The notes under the pieces are model-generated. The model made no database searches. It was not told where the DNA came from and saw only the letters and a program-made list of their open reading frames with translations. Positions 44,777 through 53,496 of a DNA stretch of 64,000 bases are shown one piece after another; within the stretch, counting starts at the first letter, position 1, and every line of letters starts with the position of its first letter. Location: assembly GCF_007992435.1 (NCBI RefSeq), contig NZ_BKAG01000022.1, positions 1 through 64,000 of the forward strand. The letters are read 5' to 3'. Position numbers and translations under genes: made by a program. Source of the stretch: Prosthecobacter gellanilyticus. GTDB lineage: Bacteria; Verrucomicrobiota; Verrucomicrobiia; Verrucomicrobiales; Verrucomicrobiaceae.

Positions 44777-46873
44777 TCAGCTCACCGGCACGTTGTAGGC
44801 ATTGCCACTCAGAGTCTGGCCGCCGTTTTGCTGCACGGTGTCCGCGCCCGTGCCTGAATCGAAGATGCTGCTGAAGTTTCTGAAGATGTTCGTGTTTGTG
44901 GCGGACGGAGCGCCATTGCCGGTGCCGAAGATGAACTGGTCATCCCCCGTGCCGCTCAGGATCTTCACGGCGGAGTTCCAGCGGTTCACGCCGCTATATT
45001 CAGGCCCTGCGAGGTTGTCGAACTTCAGGACATCGTTTCCATCACCCGTGGTCACATTCACGGCATTGTTGAAGGTGGAATCATCGATCGTCAGCGTGGA
45101 GACACCCTTGCCCAGGGCACTGGTGAAGGTGCCAAACACGGTCGCGTCACGCACCGTCAGGAAATCAGTCTCGGCCGTGGCGCTTAGGGACTGCACGCTC
45201 ACGGCACTCCTCACCACGGCTTGCGCGAGAACCAGCCGGTTCAGTCCTGCGCCCAGTTTGGCGGTCACTCCACCCGTCAGATAGGTGCTGCCAGCATCAC
45301 CTTGAGCATTCACGCCTACATACACCTGATCCTGGCCCTTGCCGCCGGTGTAGATGATGGAGCTAAGCTGGCCGTTGGTGCCATGGAGCATCACCTGATT
45401 GTCTCCGTCTCCAGCAGCGATGGTCAGGCTCTGCCCGACGAGAAGATCCACACCCCCGAAGTCGATGGAGTCATTCCCCGCTCCTCCGGTGTAGGACAGA
45501 GCTCCGGCCACACGTACATCCCCGCCGGAGTTGTTGAAAAAGTTCGTGCCCGCCCCCAGGTTCATGAGAATGGAGCCGAGGACGTTCAGCTCTCCGGTCA
45601 TGCTCACACTGTCATTGCCAGTGAGGCCGGTGACGCTGAGATTGCCGCCGATCGTGACATCGGCATTGCCAAAGTTCACACCATTGGCACCTGCACCCAG
45701 GCTGGCGATCATGCCGCCGCGAATGTCCACATCCACATTCGCGCCGAAGTCGAGCTGATCATTGCGCGTGCCGCCGAGGTAGCTGAAAATACTGCCGATT
45801 TTCAAGGTGCTGCCTGTGGTTATGTTGAAGAGATTGTCTTCCAGCGTGTTCGCCTTCACATCGACGGTGAAGCTGGTGCTGGTGGTCAGCGCCGCATTGC
45901 TGCCAAACTGCACATCCAGGCCAGCCTTGCCGCCCTTCAGCAGCACCGAGTTGGCATTGACGGAGGCATCCTGGGCCAGCGCAAACGAGTTTGTCCCGTC
46001 CTTCATGTCGATGGTGAAGGCCCCTGACACATTGACCTCGGTGAACACAATCACTGAGTCGGAACCGCCACCGGTGGTGATGCTCAGGGGGCCGCCGATC
46101 ATAATGTCTTCGGGGTTGATGACGCCCAGCGCCACGGTGTTGTTCCCGGTTCCCAGGCTGATGCTCATGCCCTGTTCCACCCGCAGGCCACCATCCAGGT
46201 AAAGCAGGGAACCACCCGTGCCGGCTGCCTTGATTTCCAACTTGCCGCCAGAAACGTCCAGGTCGCCAGTGAAGAGGCCGCCGCCGCTGCCGAGATCCAC
46301 GGTCAGCCCCTTGGTGAAAGTCTGGGTGCCAAAAGGACCGATGGTGATGTCCCCCCCACCCAGGCCTGCGGACAAGAGCGTCTTGTTGGCGAAGGTGGCC
46401 GTGCCTTCAAACTGGAGGGAGTCATAGCCATCTCCGAGGTCAAATTTGGTTAGGCCATTGAAGACCGGGTTGAGCTCATCATGGATGCTCACGTTATCCA
46501 CACCCTTGCCGCCGAGGACTTCAAAAAGGCCTTCCAGGATCACCAGTTCCGCGCCGGGGGCGGCCGTGGACGTCATGACGAGCTTGTCGTTTCCGTCACC
46601 CAGATTGATCTTCGTGGTCAGGGTGACCGGCATGTTGTTGATCTCGAAGCCCGCCGCGACGCCGTTCAGACTGAAGGCGGTGTCTCCGTTGGTGCTGGTG
46701 AACTTCCACGTGTCACCCGCTGTGTGGGTCATGATGAAGTCGTCATTCCCGGCACTCCCACTGATGATCATGCTGTTCGTCACCGCATTGTAGACGACGG
46801 AGACGACACCTGCGGGTGCGATCTTGGGCTCCAGAGACTCCAGCACGCTCACGAAGGGGGGTGGGTTTTTCAT
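44777..46873 (-). CDS. Secreted beta-repeat protein with LEPxIAPA N-terminus
   Basis: 698 residues from the ATG at 46873; weaker starts upstream would add up to 13 residues. The N-terminus PFVSVLESLEPKIAPAGVV is the LEPR/EPKIAPA-type leader found on large exported proteins of Verrucomicrobia and Planctomycetes. The rest is a run of short beta-strand repeats with turns such as NLGDGNDKLVMTST, GLTGNDSVSMTGEL, GGAGNDSIDFGG and GDGNDVLKFDN. They look like RTX/adhesin Asp-Gly turns but lack the strict RTX nonapeptide. Probably a surface or secreted filamentous protein binding calcium. Low Cys, high Gly/Asn/Thr. Confidence 0.75.
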   Translation of the reverse strand: MKNPPPFVSVLESLEPKIAPAGVVSVVYNAVTNSMIISGSAGNDDFIMTHTAGDTWKFTSTNGDTAFSLNGVAAGFEINNMPVTLTTKINLGDGNDKLVMTSTAAPGAELVILEGLFEVLGGKGVDNVSIHDELNPVFNGLTKFDLGDGYDSLQFEGTATFANKTLLSAGLGGGDITIGPFGTQTFTKGLTVDLGSGGGLFTGDLDVSGGKLEIKAAGTGGSLLYLDGGLRVEQGMSISLGTGNNTVALGVINPEDIMIGGPLSITTGGGSDSVIVFTEVNVSGAFTIDMKDGTNSFALAQDASVNANSVLLKGGKAGLDVQFGSNAALTTSTSFTVDVKANTLEDNLFNITTGSTLKIGSIFSYLGGTRNDQLDFGANVDVDIRGGMIASLGAGANGVNFGNADVTIGGNLSVTGLTGNDSVSMTGELNVLGSILMNLGAGTNFFNNSGGDVRVAGALSYTGGAGNDSIDFGGVDLLVGQSLTIAAGDGDNQVMLHGTNGQLSSIIYTGGKGQDQVYVGVNAQGDAGSTYLTGGVTAKLGAGLNRLVLAQAVVRSAVSVQSLSATAETDFLTVRDATVFGTFTSALGKGVSTLTIDDSTFNNAVNVTTGDGNDVLKFDNLAGPEYSGVNRWNSAVKILSGTGDDQFIFGTGNGAPSATNTNIFRNFSSIFDSGTGADTVQQNGGQTLSGNAYNVPVS

Positions 46874-46973
46874 AGGGTGGATCAGGCTGCCGCCCATGCC
46901 CCCGGTAAACAAGACAACCTTAAGTCCATTTCAAATTCCTTACATTCAACCTTTCCGGATGGCCGGGTTTTCA

Positions 46974-47024
46974 AACCACCGCCAGCCGCCGTAAATCACG
47001 GTAAACGACCGTAATCCGCTCCCC
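46974..47024. repeat. GTAAAC-rich dispersed repeat, copy 2
   Basis: AAACCACCG...CACGGTAAACGACCGTAA...CGCTCCC aligns over about 50 bp with 7422-7472. It lies 60 bp upstream of the prs start codon, so it falls inside or close to the prs promoter. Confidence 0.55.
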
Positions 47025-47083
47025 ATCGGCTCCGGCCCTTGATTTCTGTGACAGTCTCGCCAATCTCGCGGCCCCTTCTCCTC

Positions 47084-48016
47084 ATGATCGACTCCTACAA
47101 GGTTCTCAGCGGCAGCTCGCACCCCGAACTGGCCAAACTCATCTGCCAGAATCTCGGCATCAGTCTCTGCGCTGCCGAGCTCACCACCTTTCCGGACGGG
47201 GAGACCTTTGTTCAGATCCAGGAAAACATCCGCGGCCGTGACATCTTCATCGTCCAGCCCACCTGTCCGCCGACGAACCAGAACCTGATGGAGCTCCTCA
47301 TCATGGTGGATGCCGTCCGCCGTGCCAGCGCCGCCCGCATCACGGCCGTGCTGCCCTTCTTTGGTTATGCCCGTCAGGACCGCAAGGACCGCCCCCGTGT
47401 GCCCATCACCGCGAAGCTCGTGGCAAACCTCCTCGTGGCCTCCGGTGTGAACCGCGTGCTCACCATGGACCTGCATGCCGGCCAGATTCAGGGCTTCTTT
47501 GACATCCCGGTGGACCATCTCTACGCCGGTCCCGTGCTCATCAAGGCCATCAAGGAGCGGAACATCCAGGACCTCGTCGTCGTCTCTCCAGACGTGGGCG
47601 GCATCAAGATGACCCACGCCTATGCCAAGGCTCTGAAGGCACCCATGGCCATCGTCGCCAAAAACCGCGTCAGCGCTGATGAAGTGGAAGCTCTGAATGT
47701 GATCGGTGACGTGGCAGGCAAAAACGTCCTCCTCGTGGACGACCTCACCGAAACCGCCGGCACCCTCACCGCGGCCTCTGAGCTGCTCCGCAAGCACGGC
47801 GCCAAAAACATCTATGCCGGCGTCTCTCACGGCGTCCTCGGTGAAAAGGGCCGCTCCCGCATCGCCAAGTCCTCCATCATTGAGCTCTTCGCCACGAACT
47901 CCGTGCCCCAGGCCCACGGTGAAAAGGTCACCGCCCTCGATATCGCCCCGCTGCTGGCCCAGGCCATCCAGCGCATCCATAAAGATGAATCCGTGACCTC
48001 TCTTTTTGATATTTAG
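47084..48016 (+). CDS. prs: Ribose-phosphate pyrophosphokinase (PRPP synthetase)
   Basis: 310 residues from the ATG at 47084; upstream in-frame codons lack homology. It makes PRPP for nucleotide and NAD synthesis. LSGSSHPELAKLICQNLGIS, ELTTFPDGETFVQIQENIRG, LPFFGYARQDRKDRPRVPIT, TMDLHAGQIQGFFDIPVDHL and the PRPP loop VLLVDDLTETAGTLTAASEL are all present. The loop differs slightly from the usual VDDMIDTAGT. It heads the prs-rplY-pth-rpsF group. PRPP is a substrate of the pncB enzyme encoded elsewhere in the window. Confidence 0.95.
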   Translation: MIDSYKVLSGSSHPELAKLICQNLGISLCAAELTTFPDGETFVQIQENIRGRDIFIVQPTCPPTNQNLMELLIMVDAVRRASAARITAVLPFFGYARQDRKDRPRVPITAKLVANLLVASGVNRVLTMDLHAGQIQGFFDIPVDHLYAGPVLIKAIKERNIQDLVVVSPDVGGIKMTHAYAKALKAPMAIVAKNRVSADEVEALNVIGDVAGKNVLLVDDLTETAGTLTAASELLRKHGAKNIYAGVSHGVLGEKGRSRIAKSSIIELFATNSVPQAHGEKVTALDIAPLLAQAIQRIHKDESVTSLFDI

Positions 48017-48111
48017 TAGCGCTGTTAACAACTCTTTGACATCCCCGATCCGGCGTGTAGTCTCGCGCCCCCTTTCCCCCACCCCTAACTGTTCACTAGA
48101 ACTTAAGCACC

Positions 48112-48777
48112 ATGGCCAAGATCCTCGACCTCGTCGCCCAACCTCGCAGCATTTCCGGCACTGCGGCAGTCAAACGTCTCCGCAAGACTGGCAGCACCCC
48201 TGCAGTGGTTTATGGCCGCAAAGTGGCTCCCGCGAACGTGCAGGTGGACACCAAGACCTTCACGAAGATCCTTCAGGGCAGCTCCTCGGACAACATCCTG
48301 GTCAGCCTGAAGCTGGACAACGGCGAGCAGCTCGCCCTCGTGCAGGAAGTGCAGCATGACCACCTCAAGGGCGGCATCACCCACATCGACTTCCACGCCA
48401 TCGCTTTCGACGAAGAGATCCACGCTGAAGTGCCGGTCGAAGTCGTCGGTGAGGCTCCTGGCCTGAAGTTCGGCGGTCTGGTGGAAGCCATCCATCACGA
48501 GATCGAAGTTCGCTGCCTTCCGAAAGACCTTCCAGAGCGCATCTCCATTGACGTGTCCGCTCTTGAGCTCGGCAAAGCCATCCACGTGGGTGAGATCAAG
48601 TTCCCTGAAGGCGTCCGTCCTTCCCTCGCCGGTGACGTCGTCGTCGTCATGTGCGTGGAGCCCAAGGTTGAGGCCGAGCCTGAGCCTGCCGCCGCCGCTG
48701 CTGCTGCCAAGGCCGCTCCTGCTGCCAAAGCCGCTGCTCCTGCCGCTGCCGCCGCCAAGGCTCCTGCCAAGAAGTAA
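48112..48777 (+). CDS. rplY: 50S ribosomal protein L25/CTC
   Basis: 221 residues. It is the long CTC form: a 5S-rRNA-binding L25 domain (RLRKTGSTPAVVYGRKVAPA) plus the C-terminal TL5 domain (AEVPVEVVGEAPGLKFGGLV, LPKDLPERISIDVSALELGK). The last 40 residues are an Ala/Lys/Pro tail. It sits between prs and pth, the usual order in many bacteria. Confidence 0.94.
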   Translation: MAKILDLVAQPRSISGTAAVKRLRKTGSTPAVVYGRKVAPANVQVDTKTFTKILQGSSSDNILVSLKLDNGEQLALVQEVQHDHLKGGITHIDFHAIAFDEEIHAEVPVEVVGEAPGLKFGGLVEAIHHEIEVRCLPKDLPERISIDVSALELGKAIHVGEIKFPEGVRPSLAGDVVVVMCVEPKVEAEPEPAAAAAAAKAAPAAKAAAPAAAAAKAPAKK

Positions 48778-48822
48778 CCCTTCTGATCCCTGCCGCCTGC
48801 GGTGCCTGCTGATGCTCCATCC

Positions 48823-49419
48823 ATGTCAGACGCAGGCGGCGTGATCCCGAAACTCATCGTCGGCCTCGGAAACCCCGGACTCGAATACCGCGACACCCGT
48901 CATAACATCGGATTCATGGTCGTGGACGAACTGGCTCGCCGATTTGGAGTTTCCTTCACCGAGGAAAAGCGCTGGCATGGCCTCGTGGCCAAGATCGCCG
49001 GTGCCTGGCTCCTGAAGCCGCAGACTTATATGAATGACTCTGGCCGCAGCGCTCGCGCTGTCGGCCAGTTTTATAAAGTCACTCCTGCTGAGACTCTCGC
49101 CGTCTATGATGACGTCGACCTGCCCCTGGGCCGCGTACGCATGCGCCTCGCCGGATCCGCAGGCGGGCACAATGGCATCAAGTCCATGATCGCCAGCCTC
49201 GGCACGGACGCTTTTCCACGCTTAAAGTTAGGCATCGCCGCTGAGTCCGGACGTCCGGCAGGCGACCGCCTCGTCGGCCATGTGCTCGGCAAATTTCGTG
49301 AGGAGGAGCTGCCCACGCTCAATCTCATCGTCCAGACCGCCGCGGATGCCCTCATCAATGCCTTGCAAACCGGCCTTGATGCAGCCATGAACCGCTTCAA
49401 CCGCACCCTTTCTCTCTAA
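48823..49419 (+). CDS. pth: Peptidyl-tRNA hydrolase
   Basis: 198 residues from the ATG at 48823 (an in-frame GTG lies 21 bp upstream). LIVGLGNPGLEYRDTRHNIG includes the catalytic His. LLKPQTYMNDSGRSARAVGQ and DVDLPLGRVRMRLAGSAGGH, then NGIKSMIASLGT, complete the family pattern. It recycles tRNA from stalled peptidyl-tRNA. Confidence 0.95.
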   Translation: MSDAGGVIPKLIVGLGNPGLEYRDTRHNIGFMVVDELARRFGVSFTEEKRWHGLVAKIAGAWLLKPQTYMNDSGRSARAVGQFYKVTPAETLAVYDDVDLPLGRVRMRLAGSAGGHNGIKSMIASLGTDAFPRLKLGIAAESGRPAGDRLVGHVLGKFREEELPTLNLIVQTAADALINALQTGLDAAMNRFNRTLSL

Positions 49420-49448
49420 AAGAACCCCAGAACCAGTAAGCAAGCACC

Positions 49449-49733
49449 ATGAAACGCAACTACCAGGCCCTCATCGTCCTCGACCTCAAAGGCAAGGAAG
49501 AATCCGTCGACACCCTCATCTCCAACATCGGCAAAGATTTTGAGAAGGCCGGCGCCAAGCTCGAGCAGATCGACCAGCTCGGCAAACGTAACTTCCCTTA
49601 CAGCCCTCGCCACGTCACCAGCGGCTTCTTCGTGAAGTATCACGTCTCCGCAGACAACGCCACGCTGGACGCCGTCCGCGGCAAGCTGAAGCTGAACGAC
49701 AGCGTCTACCAGCAGTACTACCAGCGCGCCTGA
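49449..49733 (+). CDS. rpsF: 30S ribosomal protein S6
   Basis: 94 residues. YQALIVLDLKGKEESVDTLI, IDQLGKRNFPYSPRHVTSGF and LKLNDSVYQQYYQRA match bacterial S6 (KRNFPY in place of the common RRLAYP). The usual followers ssb, rpsR and rplI are absent; a strong terminator ends the group here. Confidence 0.93.
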   Translation: MKRNYQALIVLDLKGKEESVDTLISNIGKDFEKAGAKLEQIDQLGKRNFPYSPRHVTSGFFVKYHVSADNATLDAVRGKLKLNDSVYQQYYQRA

Positions 49734-49768
49734 GTCCGGGCCCGCGGTTGAACGCCGTTTTTATTTTC

Positions 49769-49813
49769 AGACCTCACCACGCTCTTTGTTGGGCCTGGTG
49801 AGGTCTTTTTTTT
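49769..49813 (+). terminator. Intrinsic terminator after rpsF
   Basis: GACCTCACCA (49770-49779) pairs with TGGTGAGGTC (49796-49805) across a 16-nt loop and is followed directly by a run of eight T. Confidence 0.9.
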
Positions 49814-49896
49814 GCAGAGTGATGGCTATTTTGGAGTGTTTTTGGTTAGGCTCACCTTGCTGCGGATCTCATTGGTGTCCTCCAATGCCGGCAAGG

Positions 49897-49952
49897 GTAG
49901 AAAAATTAGGGTAGAAAGATTTCAGAAAATATTTCTACCTTAATATTTCTAC
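49897..49952. promoter_or_regulatory. Large inverted repeat upstream of aroA
   Basis: Two 22-nt arms (49897-49918 and 49931-49952) match at about 19 positions around a 12-nt AT-rich centre. Each arm contains two copies of GTAGAAA (or TTTCTAC) spaced 14 bp apart. It lies 119 bp before the aroA ATG and is AT-rich in a GC-rich genome. It could be an operator with four half-sites, an attenuator-like RNA hairpin or a small mobile palindrome. Confidence 0.55.
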
Positions 49953-50070
49953 ATTTAAGAACGGATGCTCGACCGCATCAAACTCCGTTCTGACGTCGAG
50001 ACCTTCTTGAAATCACCCCCAAGCGGGACGATGGACCTTTCCCGCCATTCCCGGCGCTCCTTTCCCACCC

Positions 50071-51447
50071 ATGGCCACGATCAAAGTCCGCAAACTGAAG
50101 TCCTTTCCTGCTGAAATCAGCGTCCCCGGAGACAAAAGCATCAGCCACCGCGCGGCCATGTTTGCCGGCATGGCGGACGGCACCACCATCGTGGAAGGTT
50201 TCCTGCCCAGTGAGGACTGCCTCTGCACGGTGAAGGCCATGGAGGCCATGGGCGCTGTGGTGGAGCCTCTCGAAGAGCTCGAAGGCGTCGGCCTCGTGAA
50301 GATGGCCATCACCGGCCACGGCCCGAAACTCAAGGCCCCGGCAGGCCCCATTGATTGCGGAAATTCCGGCACCACCATCCGTCTGCTCTCCGGCATCCTC
50401 GCCGGTCAGGATTTTACCGCTGAAATGGGCGGAGACGCTTCCCTCTCGAAGCGCCCGATGAAGCGCGTGGCGGATCCGCTGGTGCTCATGGGCGCCAAGG
50501 TGGAAGGGCAGGGGGAAAAGATCTGCGCCCCGCTGCACATCACGGGCGGCCAGCTCCAGCCCATCACCTACACCCTGCCCATGGCCAGCGCCCAGGTGAA
50601 GAGCGCCGTGCTCCTCGCGGGCATGTTTGCCCCCGGCAAGACCACCGTCATCGAGCCCGTCGTCACGCGCAATCATACCGAGCGCATCATGAGCCACTTC
50701 GGCGTCAAATGGCTGCGTGATGGCAATGCCATCTCCGTCTACGGCGGCCAGACCCCGAAGGCCAAGGACCTCGTCGTCCCAGGAGACATCTCCAGCGCCG
50801 CCTTCTGGATGGTCGCCGCCGCCGCCAGCCCGGGGCAGCAGATCACCCTGAAGAACGTGGGCCTGAACCCCACCCGCACCGGTGTCATCACCGTGCTCCT
50901 GCGCATGGGCGCGCACATCAACAGCTCTGAAACCGACAGCGAGGGCGAGCCTCGCGGCAACGTCATCATCAAAGGCGGCGATCTCAATGGCACTGTCATT
51001 GGCGGCCTCGAGATTCCGAACGTCATCGATGAACTCCCCATCCTCGCCGTGGCCGGAGCCCTGGCCCGTGGGAACACCCTCATCAAGGATGCCCGTGAGC
51101 TGCGCGTGAAGGAGACGGACCGCATCGCCGCCGTGGCTGAAAACCTGCGCCGCATGGGTGTCACCGTCATCGAGTATGAAGACGGCATGGAGATCATCGG
51201 CGGAGCCAAGCTCCATGGTGCCACCATCACCACCTATCACGATCACCGCATCGCGATGGCCTTCGCCATCGCCGGCATGTTCGCCGAGGGCGAGACCACC
51301 ATCGAAGGCAGCGAGTGCATCAACACCAGCTACCCAGGCTTCGAGCACGACCTGAACCTCTTCCTTCGCGGAGACAACGGCGCCGCCCCCATCCCTGTCC
51401 TCACCCGCGTCCCACGTCCCGTGGCTGGCAGACTGCGTGAGGGCTGA
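50071..51447 (+). CDS. aroA: 3-phosphoshikimate 1-carboxyvinyltransferase (EPSP synthase)
   Basis: 458 residues. The enzyme joins phosphoenolpyruvate to shikimate-3-phosphate in aromatic synthesis. EISVPGDKSISHRAAMFAGM and CGNSGTTIRLLSGILAGQDF carry the substrate-binding Lys/Ser/Arg set. LRVKETDRIAAVAENLRRMG is the second signature, and ITTYHDHRIAMAFAIAG the C-terminal active-site strand. Monocistronic, preceded by an unusual inverted repeat. Confidence 0.95.
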   Translation: MATIKVRKLKSFPAEISVPGDKSISHRAAMFAGMADGTTIVEGFLPSEDCLCTVKAMEAMGAVVEPLEELEGVGLVKMAITGHGPKLKAPAGPIDCGNSGTTIRLLSGILAGQDFTAEMGGDASLSKRPMKRVADPLVLMGAKVEGQGEKICAPLHITGGQLQPITYTLPMASAQVKSAVLLAGMFAPGKTTVIEPVVTRNHTERIMSHFGVKWLRDGNAISVYGGQTPKAKDLVVPGDISSAAFWMVAAAASPGQQITLKNVGLNPTRTGVITVLLRMGAHINSSETDSEGEPRGNVIIKGGDLNGTVIGGLEIPNVIDELPILAVAGALARGNTLIKDARELRVKETDRIAAVAENLRRMGVTVIEYEDGMEIIGGAKLHGATITTYHDHRIAMAFAIAGMFAEGETTIEGSECINTSYPGFEHDLNLFLRGDNGAAPIPVLTRVPRPVAGRLREG

Positions 51448-51484
51448 TGGATGCAGGCTCATGAGCGGCTTTAAGGCCGTTGTT

Positions 51485-51555
51485 ACAGGATGAACAAGAT
51501 GACAGGATTCAAACCAAGGTTTGAATCCTGAAATCCTGCCATCTTGTTCATCCTG
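51485..51555. repeat. Nested palindrome downstream of aroA
   Basis: Outer arms ACAGGATGAACAAGATGACA / GCCATCTTGTTCATCCTGT pair almost perfectly, with an inner perfect palindrome AGGATTCAAACC-AA-GGTTTGAATCCT (51504-51529). The whole can fold into a hairpin of about 34 bp. The AACAAGATGACAGGATT type of sequence is a familiar dispersed repeat in several phyla. It may also end aroA transcription. Confidence 0.65.
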
Positions 51556-51657
51556 TCGAAAAAGCCCGCTCCATTCCCCCGAGCCTCAGCGCTGCTTCTA
51601 ATCTCGAGCACCCACTTTTCAGGTTGGACAATCTTCGAAGGGGCAGTTAAGTGGATC

Positions 51658-51951
51658 CTATCCCGGCGAGCGCACCAGCATGGCATCGCCTGGTTGCAGG
51701 AATTTTTGTCGACAGCGTTCTGGAGACCGAGGTGCGAGAGCTTGAACCCCTTGACCTGGTTCGATTCGTCGCTCTCCCAACCAGGGCGATGGTCTTGCCG
51801 ATGATGACTCTGTCTCCCTCGGTGATAAGACCCCGTTTCTGAGCATAGGCGAGACCGATCTGCGCGGCAGTTTGCACCAGCGGCCTGTTGCAGGATGACT
51901 CAGGGTGGATGCCGCGAGAGCGGCGACAGCTAGGATGGATTTGAGTTTCAT
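51658..51951 (-). pseudogene. Decayed gene for a small exported protein
   Basis: An intact signal-peptide start (MKLKSILAVAALAASTLS, ATG at 51951) runs out of phase after about 20 codons. Plausible coding sequence continues in a second frame (PLVQTAAQIGLAYAQKRGLI, then TEGDRVIIGKTIALVG) and then a third (ESDESNQVKGFKLSHLGLQN). Reading of KFLQPGDAMLVRSPG returns to the first frame, with a stop at 51658. So at least two or three frameshifts separate the pieces. No function recognised. Confidence 0.45.
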
Positions 51952-51990
51952 AGGTGCCTTGGCGGCACCTCACTGGTCATGTCAATCTGG
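51952..51990 (-). promoter_or_regulatory. TTGACA plus hairpin element before the decayed gene
   Basis: On the minus strand TTGACA is followed about 10 bp later by AGGTGCC-GCCAA-GGCACCT, which abuts the ATG at 51951. A similar arrangement recurs at 54565-54600 before another decayed start. Confidence 0.4.
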
Positions 51991-52093
51991 GAACGTCCCA
52001 CGATTGGTATTCACTCAGCACTGAAGTTTCGTTCGTGCTTGAAACGTTTTCCAGTCTTGACCCATTTTTCCTTTTTCATATTTTGTTTGCGCT

Positions 52094-52888
52094 ATGATCT
52101 CTAAAAACAACCTTCTCAACGTCCTAGGTCTGATCACCGCCCTTGCGGTCTCAACCTGTTTTCAGAACGCTGCGGCTCAACCCTTTTGGGGTCATACCCT
52201 TCCCGGCCAAAACGGCGTTTCCGCCTCGCCGTCTTCCGGCACCAGTTACAGCGGGAGCTCATCCACGAGTTACAGCCAGTCGAATGCAAGCATCCGCGCC
52301 AATATGCAGCAGTCAAACCAGGGTTGGATGAAGGCAAGCCAGAACGCTGGTAAGGCATTTAACAACTTTGGTTCTAGTGGCAGTAGCGGAAATAACAGCG
52401 GTGGTGCTCCTAGCTATAGCGGAGGAGGTAGAAGCGGAGGCTACAGCGGAACGGGCGGAAATTACAGCAACGGAACGGTGAGTGGTGGGACTGGATCAAG
52501 TGATACTGCGGGCGGCACTTACGGAGGCGCAGCGCCATCCGTTTTCAGCGGAACGCCGCTCAGTGCTGAAGCACTCAAAGCAGCACGCGAAAAAGCTGCG
52601 GATTTGAAGCGCGAAGCTGATAAAGCCGCTTCTGAGGAGTTACAAGAGCTCCAAGAAGAAGAGGATGAGTATTGGAAGCGGGCTCAGAACCGGATCTGGC
52701 TCGCCAATCCTGAAACCAAGGACCCTTGGGGCAAATTGACGCAAAAGATCCGGGAATGGGAAAAGAACTATGTCCCAGGCCAGTCCCAGGAGGATCGTCC
52801 AATGGTTTTGGACACAGGTGAAATTGTGACCATCGGTGAGCGCAAGCAGCGCGACAGGGACGCGCTGGAAAAGAAATTTAAACCCTGA
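52094..52888 (+). CDS. Secreted Gly/Ser-rich protein with charged C-terminal domain, unknown
   Basis: 264 residues. Signal peptide residues 1-28 (ends QNAAA before QPFWGH). Residues 40-155 are low-complexity Ser/Gly/Asn/Thr/Tyr. Residues 158-264 are charged: LKAAREKAADLKREADKAAS, then a Glu-rich coil and IWLANPETKDPWGKLTQKIR. The next gene encodes a lipoprotein and may be co-transcribed (43-bp gap). No family recognised. Confidence 0.65.
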   Translation: MISKNNLLNVLGLITALAVSTCFQNAAAQPFWGHTLPGQNGVSASPSSGTSYSGSSSTSYSQSNASIRANMQQSNQGWMKASQNAGKAFNNFGSSGSSGNNSGGAPSYSGGGRSGGYSGTGGNYSNGTVSGGTGSSDTAGGTYGGAAPSVFSGTPLSAEALKAAREKAADLKREADKAASEELQELQEEEDEYWKRAQNRIWLANPETKDPWGKLTQKIREWEKNYVPGQSQEDRPMVLDTGEIVTIGERKQRDRDALEKKFKP

Positions 52889-52931
52889 GCCATCCGGCCT
52901 GAATCCTCATATTTACAGAACTGCTTTCATC

Positions 52932-53492
52932 ATGCTTTTCTCATTCCGCCCCCTCTTAATACTGACCGCCTGTTTCCTGATGGGGTGTGCCACCTCCGGG
53001 GGCGGTGGAGACCAGCATAAGCTAACCTACAAGGATAGTGAACAGGTTATCGTTTTTAAGGGTAGCAGCACCGACCCCCGTGTCCCCGAAATGAAACGCG
53101 TCCTGCTTGAGTTAGAGCAGGCCCGGTTGGAAGCCCGTCAAATCAGCACACAGGCCACGTCCGTCGAATCAAATGCGGCCGCAGCAGCCACCGCCCGCAT
53201 CAAAGCTGTTTATGATCCCAACAATTCCAACCCTCGCTACGACCCGGGTAGTCAAGCTGTGGTAAGCCCGTCGGTCCGTGCCAAGGCGGCCGCGAAAGAG
53301 GCGCGCTGGAAAAAGATCTTGGCGGATGTGGATGCTCAGTGCCAGCGGGTTGCTAGCGTTCTCCGGCAACACGGCATCGATTCTCTGCGAGGCCTAACTT
53401 ACATGCCAGAAATGCTTCCTATCGGTCGGCCTCCTCGGACAGCCAGCGAACAGAGAGCACAGGTTACCAACAGTTCCGCGCTGTGCTATTGA
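52932..53492 (+). CDS. Lipoprotein, unknown
   Basis: 186 residues from the ATG at 52932 (the frame is open upstream into the preceding gene, without a signal). Lipobox LMGC (Cys near residue 19) then TSGGGGDQHKL. The rest is helical and Ala-rich (RVLLELEQARLEARQISTQA, VRAKAAAKEARWKKILADVD). No family recognised. Probably co-transcribed with the secreted protein before it. Confidence 0.6.
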   Translation: MLFSFRPLLILTACFLMGCATSGGGGDQHKLTYKDSEQVIVFKGSSTDPRVPEMKRVLLELEQARLEARQISTQATSVESNAAAAATARIKAVYDPNNSNPRYDPGSQAVVSPSVRAKAAAKEARWKKILADVDAQCQRVASVLRQHGIDSLRGLTYMPEMLPIGRPPRTASEQRAQVTNSSALCY

Positions 53493-53496
53493 CATT

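Noticed and set aside
44777..46873. RTX toxin
   Set aside because: Asp-Gly turns are present but the strict GGXGXDXUX nonapeptide series and a toxin domain or type I secretion signal are not evident.
51740..51775. GGTTCGATTC resembling a tRNA T-loop
   Set aside because: No acceptor, D or anticodon stem can be drawn around it; it lies in the decayed gene.
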